Shown one piece after another: positions 24,291 through 36,525 of a DNA stretch of 64,000 bases (positions are counted from its first letter, which is position 1; each line of letters begins with the position of its first letter). Position numbers and translations under genes: made by a program. The notes beneath the pieces were generated by a model. The model was not told the DNA's origin, did not search any database, and saw only the letters and a program-made list of their open reading frames with translations. The DNA lies in contig OZ020255.1 in the NCBI GenBank assembly GCA_963971285.1, positions 4,154,001-4,218,000 on the forward strand, read 5' to 3'. This stretch comes from Astropecten irregularis. Taxonomy: Eukaryota; Echinodermata; Asteroidea; Paxillosida; Astropectinidae.

Positions 24291-24970
24291 ATTTTGCAGC
24301 AGTTCTATCAACTTTATCAACTTTACGAAAACATGAAGTTGATGGCCTACATATACATATAGTGACCAAGACGGCCGCGGTTATCCCTATGTAGTAATAC
24401 CGATCCATTGTATGCTAGGCCCATCTAATTCACTTGTAGGCCTACACATTAGATATAAAAAGTAGACCTAAGAGGTGTCGTCATAAAAGCAACAACGTTT
24501 ACCTGTTCGGAACCATATCCTGTAAAATCACCGATACAATGACGAGAGGTACAAGCCTTTATCGTGCCTCCAGCCCTCCAGTATTATACGCCACAAGTCA
24601 GACGGTTGTAGCTTCCTGAGTTCTTATTTCCCTGTGTTTGTAGTGAGAGGTCGCAGGTCACATCATGCTGAACATGTTTGTGGTTTTAGTGTTCAAACCA
24701 AGGAGGTCTCTTCCTAATCCACAGAACAAGAAAGGAAGTTGGCTTGCCTGTGATAATACGAACAGGTAATGTGCTCTAACTGTGGGCCTTGCTTCATGAG
24801 TGTGTTGTCTGCATTACGCATTGTGCATTGTGACTGTTGTCTGGTATTATTTGACTGCTATGCCTATGCCTTATGTCATATAACAGCTCAATGACACCGC
24901 ATAGACTTCCATTCCATTATACATCAAGGTAACGATAGGGCGCTGCATGCTATGATCTAACTCTATAACC

Positions 24971-25735
24971 GGTGTGGCGGTCTCAGCTGACTCCCCGTCT
25001 CAGCTGTCTCCCCTGACGTAGGGGGACAGTTCAGCCCGACACGTGCACGGTCTCCTTGGTCTCCCTTGCTGAGATGTCCCCCCATGACTACGGTAACTAT
25101 CGCACGGTACCGTGCCTCATATAGCGAGAGATTAGTTGATGTTATTAATTCAATAATTACATGTACTTTAATGAAGTATTCTGTTGGATACGTAGAGTGA
25201 GCATTCTCTGGCGAATATTCGTCAATTTATATAATGGTCTACGTACAGGTCCAATTTAAGGCAAATAGCATTTTGTCCTACATCCTATGATGGGTTTACA
25301 TGTATGTCTACCCAAGTCCTGTTTGTCCATCTGTCAGCTTTCAACCTTTTGACCTCGAACTATTAAACCAAACCCCCCCCCCCCATTTCTTTCCCCATCC
25401 CTGTATTCTCTCCCCTTCTTTCTGTTTCTTCCCTTATTCACCCCTCCCCTAATTTCCTTGACCTCCATGTCTTTACGTTAAAACCCCTGGTTCAGTGTTT
25501 TTGTAGCGTGTCCATTCCTTTCCTTTAGTATTTTGTAATAAATCACAGAAGCAATGCGTGGCCTTCAAAAGAAGGAAAACACCTGTTGTGTTGTGAAGCA
25601 TGGAATGCACAGCTCAGTACGCCACTTAAACGGACGACTTTACCGTTGTTGTGCGCAGAGATAGCATGACGTATTGGTACTATATTTAGTAAGGGGGACA
25701 GCTGGGACGGGGAGTCAGCTGAGACCGCCACACCC
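24971..25735. mobile_element. TIR element with GGTGTGGCGGTCTCAGCTGA ends, ~765 bp
   Basis: About 45 bases at the left (GTGTGGCGGTCTCAGCTGAC and on through CCCGTCTCAGCTGTC) reappear inverted at 25690-25735. The interior has no similar coding signal; a poly-C run lies near 25373-25384. Superfamily is unknown, since no clear target duplication could be read. Confidence 0.65.
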
Positions 25736-25817
25736 GGCACACAAATATGTCTGTCTGAACGGGTGCTCTGACCCGGCCTTGAGATTAAAGTGGCCGACTC
25801 ATGCCACCCAGTTTTAA

Positions 25818-26160
25818 AGGTACAGGACAGGATTGGGTAACATACTCAAAGATGTTCACAGATTTACGTATAAATTTCAGGGTATGAAAAAGATGGTGGT
25901 AGAAACATACCGTTAAAATATTTCAGCCTGAAATGGTGAATTTAACCAAAAAATATGTAAAACAAAGACAGAAACAGTATTAATCTCGGGGTAAGATCAA
26001 ACTAAAAAAACATTCTAAAGTTATTTTTTATAAGAATAATTGAGTGAGTTTTCGCTTTTTTCTCTCGACCCAGATGTTCGATTGAGCTCATTTTCACAGT
26101 TTGATGGGTCAGACAAAATGTGTGAGTGCTGTCTGTGACCTTCACTAATCATGTATCATC
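25818..26160. mobile_element. TTAA-family MITE, right end decayed
   Basis: TTAA at 25814-25817 precedes AGGTACAGGACAGGATTGG. The interior has the GGGTATGAAAAAGATGGTGG...ATACCGTTAAAATATTT and GATTGAGCTC blocks. The right end fades near CATGTATCATCCC with no TTAA. Confidence 0.6.
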
Positions 26161-26603
26161 CCAGGCATTACCCAAAAGTTTCACACAACCTGCGAAAAAT
26201 AATGCTTTTTGTAATGTAGGCGTACACGGGCTGCATGGGCTGTGCACGATCAGTCCCAAATTTGGCGCATACCGCCCTCTTACGGTGGCGCATGTAGCGT
26301 GAAACACGCGTATAATATTGTTCTATGCAGAACGGTAATACCAATTCTTATAAAGGGATGTCATTCTAAAGAAGCTTCAGATCGAGTTAGTTTCAATGTC
26401 CATTTTCTTCTTTGAGTCGTCATTTTGTCGTCATTTTCTACATGCCACGAAAGCTCGCATCCGGTCCACACAATATTCTTTATTGGGAATGATGGGAACA
26501 GTACGTTATCCCGTACCTGTCCAAGGCTTGGACAGCACTGCTCATCGAAGGAATGTCATCTTTCAATCAGTCTCATTTATGATTCTTCTTCTTCGGGTCT
26601 TAA

Positions 26604-26740
26604 AGGTATAGGAAATGATTGATAAAGTTCACAAGACAGCACTCGCACTTTGTTTGATCAAACATGTACATGGAATGATAAACATGTGAACATTTAGTGA
26701 GCTCGAGAAAATAACGAAAATCTGATTATAAAATTATTAT
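26604..26740. mobile_element. TTAA-family MITE, left half only
   Basis: TTAA at 26600-26603 precedes AGGTATAGGAAATGATTG. It matches the left half of subfamily B (GCACTTTGTTTGATCAAACATG, GAGAAAATAACGAAAA) and then stops. Confidence 0.6.
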
Positions 26741-27395
26741 TTCAATTTTTTTTTAGTGGGGGTGAGATAATGCATGATTTTCACAAATTTACTTTCATGT
26801 TCCTTCTTGCAATATTTCCTGACTAGTTCTACCTATTGTGATAAGAACATAGAAAATATGTACAAAGAACAATATGATATAAGCAAAAACAGTATTCAAA
26901 GACACTCACCATAATTACTGCAGAATAATTCTTCTATCTTGATTTCGCATTGCGAATTCATCCACGTAATGGTCGAGGTCTATAGCTTCTGCTATAGTTC
27001 GTTCTCAATTGACAAAATCCTGAGATTGCTTTACTTTGTGCTGTATTTTATAGGATTGATTTATCTTTTTTCTTACCCATGATTTATGTGGGGGCACCTG
27101 GGGGCCGCGCAGAATTTGTGGGGGCATGTGCCCCCATGCATTATGCCCCCTAGCTACGCCCCTGGCCATCATTGCTTGGGTTGTTTCCATTACATTCAGC
27201 AATATCTTTCAATGCTTATGAAACCTTGTGTACAAATTGCGATTATTTTTTTTGCTCGGCTTAGTTTCCGCCATTTTTGGTTGGCAAAAACGTTGGCTGT
27301 GAAGTTCCAAAAAAGGTATGTTAACTAAAAACACAATGAAATGAAAGTGTTGTCCAAGTTCCATTGTCCAGCATCCTTTTAGAATTATTTTAATA
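26741..27395. other. No gene recognised
   Basis: A GGGGGCACCTGGGGGCC...GGGGGCATGTGCCCCCATGC stretch at 27086-27150 looks repeat-derived, with short inverted G/C blocks. Nothing else is supported. Confidence 0.4.
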
Positions 27396-27399
27396 ATAG

Positions 27400-28480
27400 C
27401 TTCCCATAGATAATATATTTCATGTTCAATGTCTTAAACACAATATTCAAAATTTTATCATACCACCAAAAATAAGATAAAATTCAAACAGAAAAAAATC
27501 TTCTTTTTTTAACAGTTAGCTGACTGACCCGAAATAGATAAATACATAAAATGAATTTCAAATAATTATATACATTTTCCTATTACAATGAAACCAACAT
27601 GGCAATGTAACACGCTTATATTTTATATGATATAATGCCAATTCATATTTATGAAAACTTCACCAGTAAAAACCAAAGTCAATCATTGTTCCCGCAGATA
27701 ATATCATTTTCAATGTCTTAAACACACAAAATTACAAACAAAATGTTATTACATGTATACCACCAACGATACGATAAAAATCAACCAGAAAATTCTCCAG
27801 TGAGGTTACCTGACTGACCCTCGATGGATAAATACATTAATACAATATTCAAAAATGTACGATTCCAATCACCATGAACCTAACAGATCAATTAACTATA
27901 CCTCATGAATATTCTTGACCTAGAGCCAAATCCTTATTGGTCAATTCATCATCACGTGCCAGTGGACATATTTGCTGATCACCAGTGAGTAGGCCGGGGA
28001 ATTTCCGAAGGAACTGTAACACATGTAACTGTAACACATGTAACATCTCACTGCGCATCTATCCTAGTTTGCAGTGCGCGTGCGTGAACTTCGCCATATA
28101 CAGTGTACATGAAGATCACGAAAACGAACGTTTTGCTGCATTTCTCTGCGAAAGTATAGACAATAAAGAATATTTATGAGGTATAGTAAATCAAATATCA
28201 CGTGGTTTATTTCGGATGGACAGTGGATTCTAGCTTCCCTCGGTGCTTGAAGTTGACAAACTAGTTCCCTCGGCTTCTCCTCGGGAACAATAGTTTGTCA
28301 ACTTCCAACACCTCGGGAGCTAGAATCGACTGTCCACCATCAAACCATAAAAGATATTTGTATAATGCACGCTTTACCTGGGATAAGGTGTATGTCAATT
28401 CATATTATATGAAAACATATAGGCACCAGTAAAAACCAAAGTGAATATGACAATGAAGACAGAGCATGCACCATGAATGT
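27400..28480. repeat. Imperfect ~290-bp tandem repeat downstream of the methyltransferase gene
   Basis: A block beginning TTCCCATAGATAATAT...TTCAATGTCTTAAACACA at about 27400 returns at about 27689. Its end, CCAATTCATAT...CACCAGTAAAAACCAAAGT, occurs at 27637-27684 and again at 28393-28447. The third copy is partial, separated by the hairpin element at 28198-28351. Confidence 0.65.
28198..28351. mobile_element. ~150-bp hairpin MITE
   Basis: CACGTGGTTTATTTCGGATGG, GACAGT...ATTCTAGCT and GTTGACAAACTA are mirrored around a CTTCTCCTC centre by TAGTTTGTCAAC, AGCTAGAAT and ACTGTCCACC...AAACCATAA. The whole unit can fold into one long hairpin. No target duplication is clear. Confidence 0.65.
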
Positions 28481-28878
28481 AAATACCCGTAAATGGAAGG
28501 CCACCGTGCTTATATGAATCCAGGTCTAAACATTCACTAATTTGTAATTAAAAAAAACCAACACATCACTGTTCACTAGAAAGGTCTTTGTGAATCCACA
28601 ATTTAACAAAATTGACAAAATGTTTGACTTAATGTTTGTTTTTAATCTGTTATTCAAAACTTGGCTCTATGAGCAAATGAAGAAGCATAATGATTAAAAG
28701 CCGAATAAAAACTATAGAATTCATTTCTTGATATAATTATTATGTCTCTAACAAGAGAAATGTGAAAGACAACAGTAAATATAAAGTATCAAAATATAAT
28801 GACAAATACGCAATCACGGCATGGCGGTCCCGTCACCTTTAAGGTATTATTGTTATAAATAATTTTAAAATAAGTTCA

Positions 28879-31141
28879 TTATTTTGTTGCGATAATATGT
28901 TCGGCATCATAGTACAAGAATGCTTTACCATCCCTGAAAGTTGCCAAGTATTTCAAATAATCTCTGAATTGGTTCAGTCTGGCTACTGGAACACTCTGAC
29001 GGAAATGTAGAACATTGGAAATAAAATCCAGCAATAGGTCGCCCTCTTGCGACGAATTATCAAAGCAAGCAGTGATGTCAAAGTCATGATGATTCTCCAG
29101 CTGATCATACACAGAGTAGGGAATGTTGCGCTTAGCGAAGAAGTTGCGAATATCACGGCTACTGAACAATGGGTTGCGGTCATCTTGCGCAAACTGGAAG
29201 CGCTCTTCAATCTTTATAAGATCACAATGCTCTGTAACAAATAATGATAAGTCAACGTCCATTTAGTCCTCTGCATTTCATGAAAGGCTACAGACGCTGT
29301 CACACCATCAACCAACAAATGGATAATGATATGATATCAAATATTTTCTGATTTCCTGTCACATAATGATACAATAATAGGTAAAACAGTTTTCACGGAG
29401 AACTATCAAATGTTTGATATGGCTGATACGAGCTGGCAAATCTAAAAAGATCGCTTCGAAAAAGCAAATACGATCAGGGAAAACAGGTCTCAAGAGTATG
29501 CTTGCCAAGCAATTCTATTAATGATTCTTTCTTAGTAATTCTTTCAAGGGCGTTTAAAACGGCAATGAAAGAATTCATTATGATAATTGGATGAAGAATG
29601 GTAGCATGATACCAGAGAATTATGCTTTAATGCTATTTGAAGATAAGATAGATTTACCTGACTCCAAGCCAGCAAGAAGGACCCCTCCTGGCTCCAATCT
29701 GCTGTACAGATAGGACAACGACGAGACAATATCTGGCTCATAATACAAGCAAAACAAGGCACTAATCACATGAAACTTAGTATCATATGCCTCATTAGAC
29801 ATCCTGTATTGTCCAAGTGTCTGAACATGCCAATCATACTCCACACCACTCAGATCATGGCCATTCTGCATGCTCAAACGGTTCTTGTAAATATTCAGTT
29901 GAGATTCGCTTGGGTCCAGCACAGTGTTGTGGATTTTAGGAAACTTGGTTAGGAGACGTGATAAAATGTTGCATTCAACCTCTCCTGTGGGTTAAAATAA
30001 AGAACGAAATGAGATCAGAATGGCGCCGTGGAAGTGCCATCAAATTTGTAGAAATCACAGGATGATTTACCTAAAGATGACAATAATCCTTGAAGTAGGA
30101 TCTCGACATATACATGAGATGTTAACATGGGATGTAGACACCCCGAATCGAAGTCTAAATCTTCGTAATTTACTAATTTGGTGTCACCCATGCCGACAAG
30201 TAGGCCTAAAGACCAATCCGACGGCACGACATACCATCCGCCATTACTGCGGTGTCCTCGCCCTCGTTTACGTTGTGGCAACACAAGAATTTACGCTCCG
30301 CCGCACTTAATACTGCAGGGTGTACGTCCCATATGATACACCGCAGGTCCAACCTCCAAAAGTCTGCAACGCGTTTGCCAATCACAAAACAGGGAATTTG
30401 TCCACCCAATGCTCTTCTGGAAAGGATGAACCAATTCTGTGCATTGTGATTGGCCAACGCGTTACAAACTCTTGGAGGCGAAAGATGATGAGAAGAAGAT
30501 ACAGTTTTAGAGGTGGGAGGAAAACCCCAGAGTAATATTCTAGGTAAAACCCACAGAATCGGGAAGGCACTGAAAACCCAATCCACTTGTGGACCGGGCC
30601 GGACTTGAACCCGGTCGATAGAGGTGAAAGGCGAGGAAAGAACTGCTAAGCCAACCTGACTCCCCATGTGACATTGGTGGTCAAGACGTATATACATCAA
30701 ACAATTTCTCTAGCAAACGGTTCAAGGCATACTGCGTTAGTCATACACTGGATGATTTGGCAGTTTTTTTCTCGGTTTGTCTAATCTGTTGATTTTATAG
30801 CAGAAGGCAGAAAAATACCAATCGAAACGAAACGGAAAACGAAACGGTATGAAATGAAACGAAAACCACGACACAAAACAACGTCCAGAAGCAAACACTA
30901 AAACACATACACTATTACCTTCCCCGCTTCCAACACCAAGAATTCGCAGTCGATCTCCTTCCTTCAACGTGACGTCAAGTTTCTCCACCACATTCTTTCC
31001 CAAACTTGTTTTCACCCATTGTTTGTAGTCCGGGAGCCAACCACCGATACCATCATCAAACTGTGCGATACAGCACAGATAATGCTCATAGTCATGGCAT
31101 AAACTCACTAGAGAAGGTTGAGCAGAGTAACCCTCCATCAT
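28879..31141 (-). CDS. HNMT: Histamine N-methyltransferase-like SAM-dependent methyltransferase, 3 exons, ~300 aa
   Basis: Exons on the minus strand: 31141-30919, 29984-29658 and 29231-28879, with GT/AG borders and consistent phases; total 903 nt including stop. The first of two adjacent ATGs was chosen as the start; a possible acceptor just upstream (near 31151) hints at a 5' UTR exon. Motif I (ILGVGSGEG) is in exon 1. LDPSESQLNIYK at the start of exon 2 matches the family's acidic SAM-ribose loop. FHVISALFCLYYEPDI is the post-motif strand, and NSSQEGDLLLDFISNVLHF in exon 3 matches the conserved HNMT C-terminal part. Length is that of human HNMT (292 aa). Cytosolic; known family members methylate histamine. 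Aligned by eye, human E28 and N283, which contact histamine, are Gly and Tyr here, so the substrate may differ. Confidence 0.9.
30190..30670 (-). repeat. tRNA-derived SINE with internal hairpin, in the first intron of the methyltransferase gene
   Basis: On the minus strand 30600-30665 has a GGGTTCAAGTCC B box and a TTGGCTTAGCAG A-box-like start. Within it, 30353-30477 forms a hairpin: CCTCCAAAAGTCTGCAACGCG...CCAATCACAA is mirrored by TTGTGATTGG...CGCGTTACAAACTCTTGGAGG. It lies between exons 30919 and 29984. Frames across it are repeat-derived. Confidence 0.6.
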
Positions 31142-31464
31142 GCCGTCGTTGCTGAAGGTGGGAAAGGAAAAGTCAATAATCAAGGTTTATCGCCAACAAA
31201 ATCGATGTTAAATATTTTGATGGTGCGGCAAATGCTGTGGTTCTGTTAATATTTAACAAAGTTCGGCGTGTCATGAAGCGGTATGGTTTTAATTCAATCA
31301 TTATAATGCATTATACTGAAAATTATCATTGAAAGACGTTGTCATAGCAATTGGTACAATGCAGCCCTCTAGCTTCTACTACCGAGTACATAGTTATGTA
31401 TGGTTATGTAGATAGGAAGGCACTGTATGTTGGCTTTATTCAGATTTATATATGATATTATATA

Positions 31465-31575
31465 CAAGTAATAAATTGATGCAAAGCGCAAGCCAAAATA
31501 ATGACTTGAAGTATTTAAAAATGCTTAAAGTTAGCAGGCCATGGCGTTTCGATTCAAGCAAATGATTTTTCTATC
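31465..31575. repeat. Dispersed repeat (CAAGTAATAAATTG family), partial copy
   Basis: Matches the left half of the repeat at 20195-20415 (AAAATAATGAC...AAAATGCTT...GTTAG...GGCC...GTTTCGAT). The hairpin partner is absent. Confidence 0.5.
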
Positions 31576-31849
31576 AAAGGCTAAATGACAAATGGACAAA
31601 CAAATACAAGTAAAGAAAGATACACATAAATGAATGAGAGGATCAGGACAAAGGGGGACAGAATGACCAGGGAAACAGAGAAATCATATTGAAAGGTTGC
31701 AAAACCACTCAGAGAAGATGGGGAAGACCTAGGTGATGATCAAGGTTGGTGTTTGACTGTTAGCGGTAATGTTGGCGGATTGTCTAGTGCGGAGGTGCAC
31801 GTCTCAGCGATCTCCACTGGGCATATTGCAGTAGAGGTCCTGCCGATGA

Positions 31850-32260
31850 CTACCGTACTTCGGTTGCTTGACGGAACTAATCAGTTTAAGACTTGGCGAG
31901 ATGAATGAGTATAGCCGACTGTTGGTGACATCTGCTAACCAGATATTACCGAGGTCACTGTCTGAAACAAAGGAATCCGGTATATAGGGCCGAGCTGATG
32001 AAGCAGCTCAGGAGGCGTGGGTTAGCCAGGGTAGCCGAAGATTGGCCGTAGGATTCAAAAAGCTGAATCATGGTGGCAGGTGGTACGGGCTCTTTCCGTT
32101 TAGGAGTGGAAACAGTAACACATATGTAGCCTTGAAGTACCACCTTGACCAGTGTGTCATCAGTAGGCGATGGTAGACCTGCTGACCATACAGCTGCTGT
32201 TGAATCGGCAGTAGACTGAGATTAGGTGTGAAGTTCATTATTTCTCAAGATTATCGAATG
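31850..32260 (-). mobile_element. Probable tyrosine-recombinase fossil (DIRS/Ngaro or Crypton-like)
   Basis: On the minus strand the text reads like the core of transposon tyrosine recombinases: a PVPPATMIQLFESYG-like helix entry, ANPRLLSCFISSALYTGF-like segment (compare the usual 'LRLLxxxxxxFxGFLR' pattern), then a stretch resembling the following beta-hairpin. It is broken, and no terminal repeats were found. Family level is uncertain; similarity is by eye only. Confidence 0.35.
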
Positions 32261-32579
32261 GCAATTGGATTCATGTACTCGCCTGTTAATGATCGCATTT
32301 AACTTTTCAAATTCATTCATAATCAGAGAACGGTATTGCTACTGGATAGGCCTAATACAAAATGCATGTCAGATTCAATGATACGGATGGGCGTGGCCAA
32401 AGCTAAGGAGAGAGGCTCCGATCATCATTGGGATGTAATGAACATCTGACATCCGCAGTCTCAATGGTTCGAATCTAACCACTTCAGTAACATATTCATT
32501 TTAAGTTAACAGTAAAGCGAAAATAAAACTTAACAAAAATAAGGCTACTTTGCCTTGTTGTAAAATGAAATGAGGCAAC

Positions 32580-32905
32580 ACCCATGCTCAGGAATTTGCT
32601 CCGTATTTATATAGCATTGGATAAATTAAATTCAACAGCCAGTTTAGCCATGCAAAATCGGCATTCAATTTAGCACGCTGCCAAACGCCGTTGCGAATTT
32701 GAGTGCTGTTAGAATGGAATTTTAAATTGAAAGGCGATTCTTTTTATTCGCCTGACGCTTGTTTACATTTGCTTGCCGGCACAATGCACATGAAGTGAAA
32801 TTGAATATTTTGAGGTGCCTTGCAGTTTCACGCTAAATGGAATGACGCAGCGTTTAAATTGTCCGCTCATTTGCCGCAAATGACCGGGAAAACCTACATG
32901 TATAG
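32580..32905. repeat. Dispersed repeat, inverted partner of 33805-34080
   Basis: GTTTAGCCATGCAAAAT...CATTCAATTTAGCAC, AAAGGCGATTCTTTTTATTCGCC, and TTTAAATTGTCCGCTCATTTG...GGGAAAACCT all recur in reverse orientation at 33805-34080. The two copies lie ~900 bp apart head to head. Confidence 0.7.
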
Positions 32906-33160
32906 TAGCTATAATGTTTATATGCAGTTTTTAATCCGGTGTATTACTCGACAACATACGTGTGATACATCATAACAGATGGAGGATCTGGAAGGGCTGG
33001 GGCGGTTTGATTGAACATGCAGCCCGATCGAATACAGTGATGGGACGCCCCTGGCGTTACAAAGTAAATACATGCATGCACATAGAGACTTCTAAAAAGA
33101 AACACTAACCCCCATTTCAGTAAGGCGTCCCAATCAAGTGAAAGACAAGACTTGAATTAA

Positions 33161-33512
33161 AGGTACAGTCGGGATTGGTAACATACCCAAACAGAAATGT
33201 GTCCAGATTCACGTATAACTTTAAGGGTATGAAGATGATGCTGGTATAGAAACATACCGCTAAAGTATTTCCTCATAAAATTGTGTATTCGTCGAGAAAT
33301 TATTCAAACAACGACCGCAAACAGTTTTGATCTGAGGGTGAGATCAAAACAGCTGTGAATAGATTTGAGCCGTGCGCGTAGTCACTGTTTTCTACAATTT
33401 CCGATGATTGCATGAGCTGAACATTTCACAGGTTTGTTTTTATTCCATGACAAAATAAATAATGAACAGTCTGCGGCTGTTCTGCCACCTCTGTCAATCA
33501 TGTATTATACTT
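33161..33512. mobile_element. TTAA-family MITE, subfamily B
   Basis: TTAA at 33157-33160 precedes AGGTACAGTCGGGATTGG. The interior shows ...AACAGTTTTGATCTGAGGGTGAGATCAAAACAG... and the GAGCTGAACATTTCACAGG block. The right end, TGTATTATACTTTATAA, keeps only a degraded TTAA. Confidence 0.65.
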
Positions 33513-33804
33513 TATAAACTCAACAAGCACCCAGTATGTTTGCTCATGTAAGTCGATGAAGGGCAAGCCTAATTTACATAATTCTATATCCCAAACGAAA
33601 CATCATTAATATTCATTTGTAAACATTTATTGATGCAAGATTAGGCAGGCTGAGACTTGGCTGCAAAGTGTGAATGGTTCTCCACGTTGAAACAAGAGAT
33701 TCATGTTAATTGATTTCACATCATTATTACATGCACCATTGCAGCACAATAAGTGCTTTTCAAAATGAATTCACACAACAACCTTTTTATACAGCACATT
33801 TTAT

Positions 33805-34192
33805 AGGGTTTCCCGGTCATTTTCGGCAAATGAGCGGACAATTTAAACGCTGCGTCATTCCATTTCGTTTTGAAACTGCAAGGTACCTCAAAATAGTCAT
33901 TCGATTTCACTTAATGCGCAAGCAATTAATGTAAACAAGCGTCAGGCGAATAAAAAGAATCGCCTTTCAATTTCAAATTCCATTCGCAACGGCATTGTGC
34001 TAAATTGAATACTAATTTTGCATGGCTAAACTGAACGACTGTTGAATTTAATTGAATTCAATGCTATGAATACGGATGCATCAAAGTGAAATCGAGTGAC
34101 GGTTTCAACCGAGGAGGCAAAATCACGTCAACACGAATGCGTGAAAATGAAATTGGCCGCTCATTTGCCGAAAATTACTGGGAAAACCTATA
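33805..34192. mobile_element. MITE with GGTTTCCCGGTCATTTTCGG ends
   Basis: The left end GGGTTTCCCGGTCATTTTCG...CAAATGAGCGG is mirrored by CCGCTCATTTGCCGAAAATT...GGGAAAACCTA at 34155-34192. The same ends occur on the inverted copy at 32580-32905. No coding frame. Confidence 0.65.
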
Positions 34193-35055
34193 TCAGCGAA
34201 ACAAAATACCAAATGATGGATTTTACCTCAAAGGATTCCGAACCACCTCCATGATTTAATGTATAGGCCTATTTGATATCTGCCTTTGGAATATTTTAAG
34301 TTTAAATGTATGTGTGAAGTCACTGAAGTATGGTTCCTTAAGTTCGTTAGCTCTTCTCCAAATCAGTCTACACATAGCAACGTGCTGAAGATTGGGCTTC
34401 TCATTTCAGTTTACACTTTCCTCAATAGGCTTAATTGTATGCATTCTGATATTTTATTGAATGAATTAAAATTTCGTAAAATGAAAACTTCCATTGATGA
34501 AAATATGATTTGATATAATATTTTAGTCCATGCACGGGCGGTGTTACATTGAGGTGAATGGTGTGACACTCAACAACCTTTGCAAGTTAATATCTGAGTT
34601 GTCCCCTAACTTACATGCATACAAACTAGTCATCTGTAGCAATTATAATGACGTACCATACAACCTATTCAACAACCTTTGCAACAACCTTTACAAGTAA
34701 ACATCAGTTTTACTGCTTACAAACTAGTCATCTGTAGCAATTATAATGACGTACCATACAACCTATTCCATTCAAACTATGCAGCCAACAAGCTATGTGA
34801 TTACAGGTGATGAATGGACTAAAGTATGGGAAAAGTACGACAACACTTGCTACATAATGCAGGTCACTAGATGAACTTCAGGTCAGGGTCATGCATATGA
34901 ACAGCTGTGTTATAACCCAGCAATGACAACTGCTTGTTCGAGTAATCATTAGTTTTCGCCCTGTCGCCACACTAAAATTTACTTTGCAAAATGCTGTTTT
35001 GAAAGAAGACTGATATATTAAAACATTTTTCGTTCATATATGGTGTCAGATTTAA

Positions 35056-35394
35056 AGGTTAATACATGATTGGTAAAAGTCACAGAACAGCACTCATACT
35101 TTGTCTGATCAAACATGAGTGTACATGAAATAATAAACCTGTAAACATTTGAGCTCAATCGGACATCTGAGTCACGAGAAAATAGCGTCAACCCGACTCA
35201 ATTGTTCGTGTTTTCGTGTAACCCCGAGATCAAAACTGTTTTCGGTCTTTGTTTGACTAATTTCTGGATAAACAATTTCAGACGAAAATATTTTAATGTT
35301 ATGTTATACCAGCACAATTTTTTTACCCTGAAAAGTTATACGTACATCTGTGAACGTTTCTGTTTGAGTACGTTACCAATCATGTACTGTACCT
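35056..35394. mobile_element. TTAA-flanked MITE, subfamily B
   Basis: TTAA lies at 35052-35055 and 35395-35398. The ends are AGGTTAATACATGATTGG and CATGTACTGTACCT. Interior blocks: CACTCATACTTTGTCTGATCA, CATCTGAGTCACGAGAAAATAG, CCCCGAGATCAAAACTG. Confidence 0.75.
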
Positions 35395-35944
35395 TTAACA
35401 CTAACTGGCAACTTTAGGAAGAAAAGTCAGTGAAATTTCATATCGAGAGAGAATTTTCTGACGGCCGTGGTTTTAGAATTTATACAAATTGGTGTTCTCT
35501 TCTTTATTCGCTTTTCGTGTGAGAATTTGGTTTTTGTTTTACTTTATTGCACGATGTGGACGGGAACGATTTGAGCTTTCGAATGCACCCAAACCTATCG
35601 GTTTTGGTGCATTCTTTAGGTAGCCTCGGACTTTGATTCACAAATGGTGCGCAAAAAGTGAATTTTTGGTTCAAAACTTGAAGGTTCTTGATGAAAGTCT
35701 AGTGGAAATGCGCTTGAGCAACCTATATAGTCCGATTGATTTTAGTGAAGTTTGAAGCCTTCCAAAGGCAATGCAATGTTACAAGTTATTCATTTTCTTG
35801 TCACACTTGCAGCCCAAACAACTTTTCGAAAAATTGTAAGAATTGTGTTTCCCAGTCAAATTTATTCTGGTCGTAATCACTTTGAATTGTACATCCATTA
35901 TACGTTATAGTTAGGCCCAAAGCATGCAAAATGATCGGAAATTA

Positions 35945-36060
35945 GTGCAAAGATAAACTGCAAACTGCTTATCAGACAAAATAATGACCTGCAATTTATA
36001 AAATGCTTGGAGAAGCCTTCGATCCTGCTACTAAGGATCGAAACACGTCAGGCCAATGTG
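35945..36060. repeat. Dispersed repeat (AAAATAATGACC family), partial copy
   Basis: AAAATAATGACCTGCAATTTATAAAATGCTTGGAG matches the left half of the repeat at 20195-20415, followed by GATCC...GGATCGAAACACGTCAGGCC. Confidence 0.5.
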
Positions 36061-36193
36061 TGGTTGATATCTGTCTTCAGTGCGAAGTAGTGCCTGACTC
36101 GTATTAATAAATATCATAAATACCAATATATTATATTATACCCGAAAACCTTCAAGAAAAAAACGGCAAATCCAACGCCAAACAACCAATTAA

Positions 36194-36521
36194 AGGTAGT
36201 ATCATACTTTGGTAAGAAGCCAAAACCGGGAATGTTCACAGATTTACGTATAACGTTCAGGGTATGAAGATGGTGGTGGTAGAAACATACTGTTAAAATG
36301 TTTCCGCCTGAAATGCTGTATTTGTCTTTTTGATCTTTTAAAAGATAAAAAATAAAAGAGAAAAGACTTAAGAAATACTGTGGCCGTTTTCCACGATTTT
36401 CTCAAAACGTGGGCACCGTATGGGACTGAAATATTCACAGATGACTGTGAATGTATCTGTCTTGATATTTTTGCCCACGAATCTGTACTTCTTTGACGAA
36501 AACCAACGTATGATATTACCT
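36194..36521. mobile_element. TTAA-flanked MITE, subfamily A
   Basis: TTAA lies at 36190-36193 and 36522-36525. The ends are AGGTAGTATCATAC and GTATGATATTACCT. It has the GGGTATGAAGATGGTGG and ACAGATGACTGTGA blocks typical of subfamily A. Confidence 0.8.
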
Positions 36522-36525
36522 TTAA

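Noticed and set aside
30206-30700. 164-codon minus-strand frame in the methyltransferase intron
   Set aside because: It lies over a tRNA-derived SINE with a hairpin and is not supported by splice sites of the gene.
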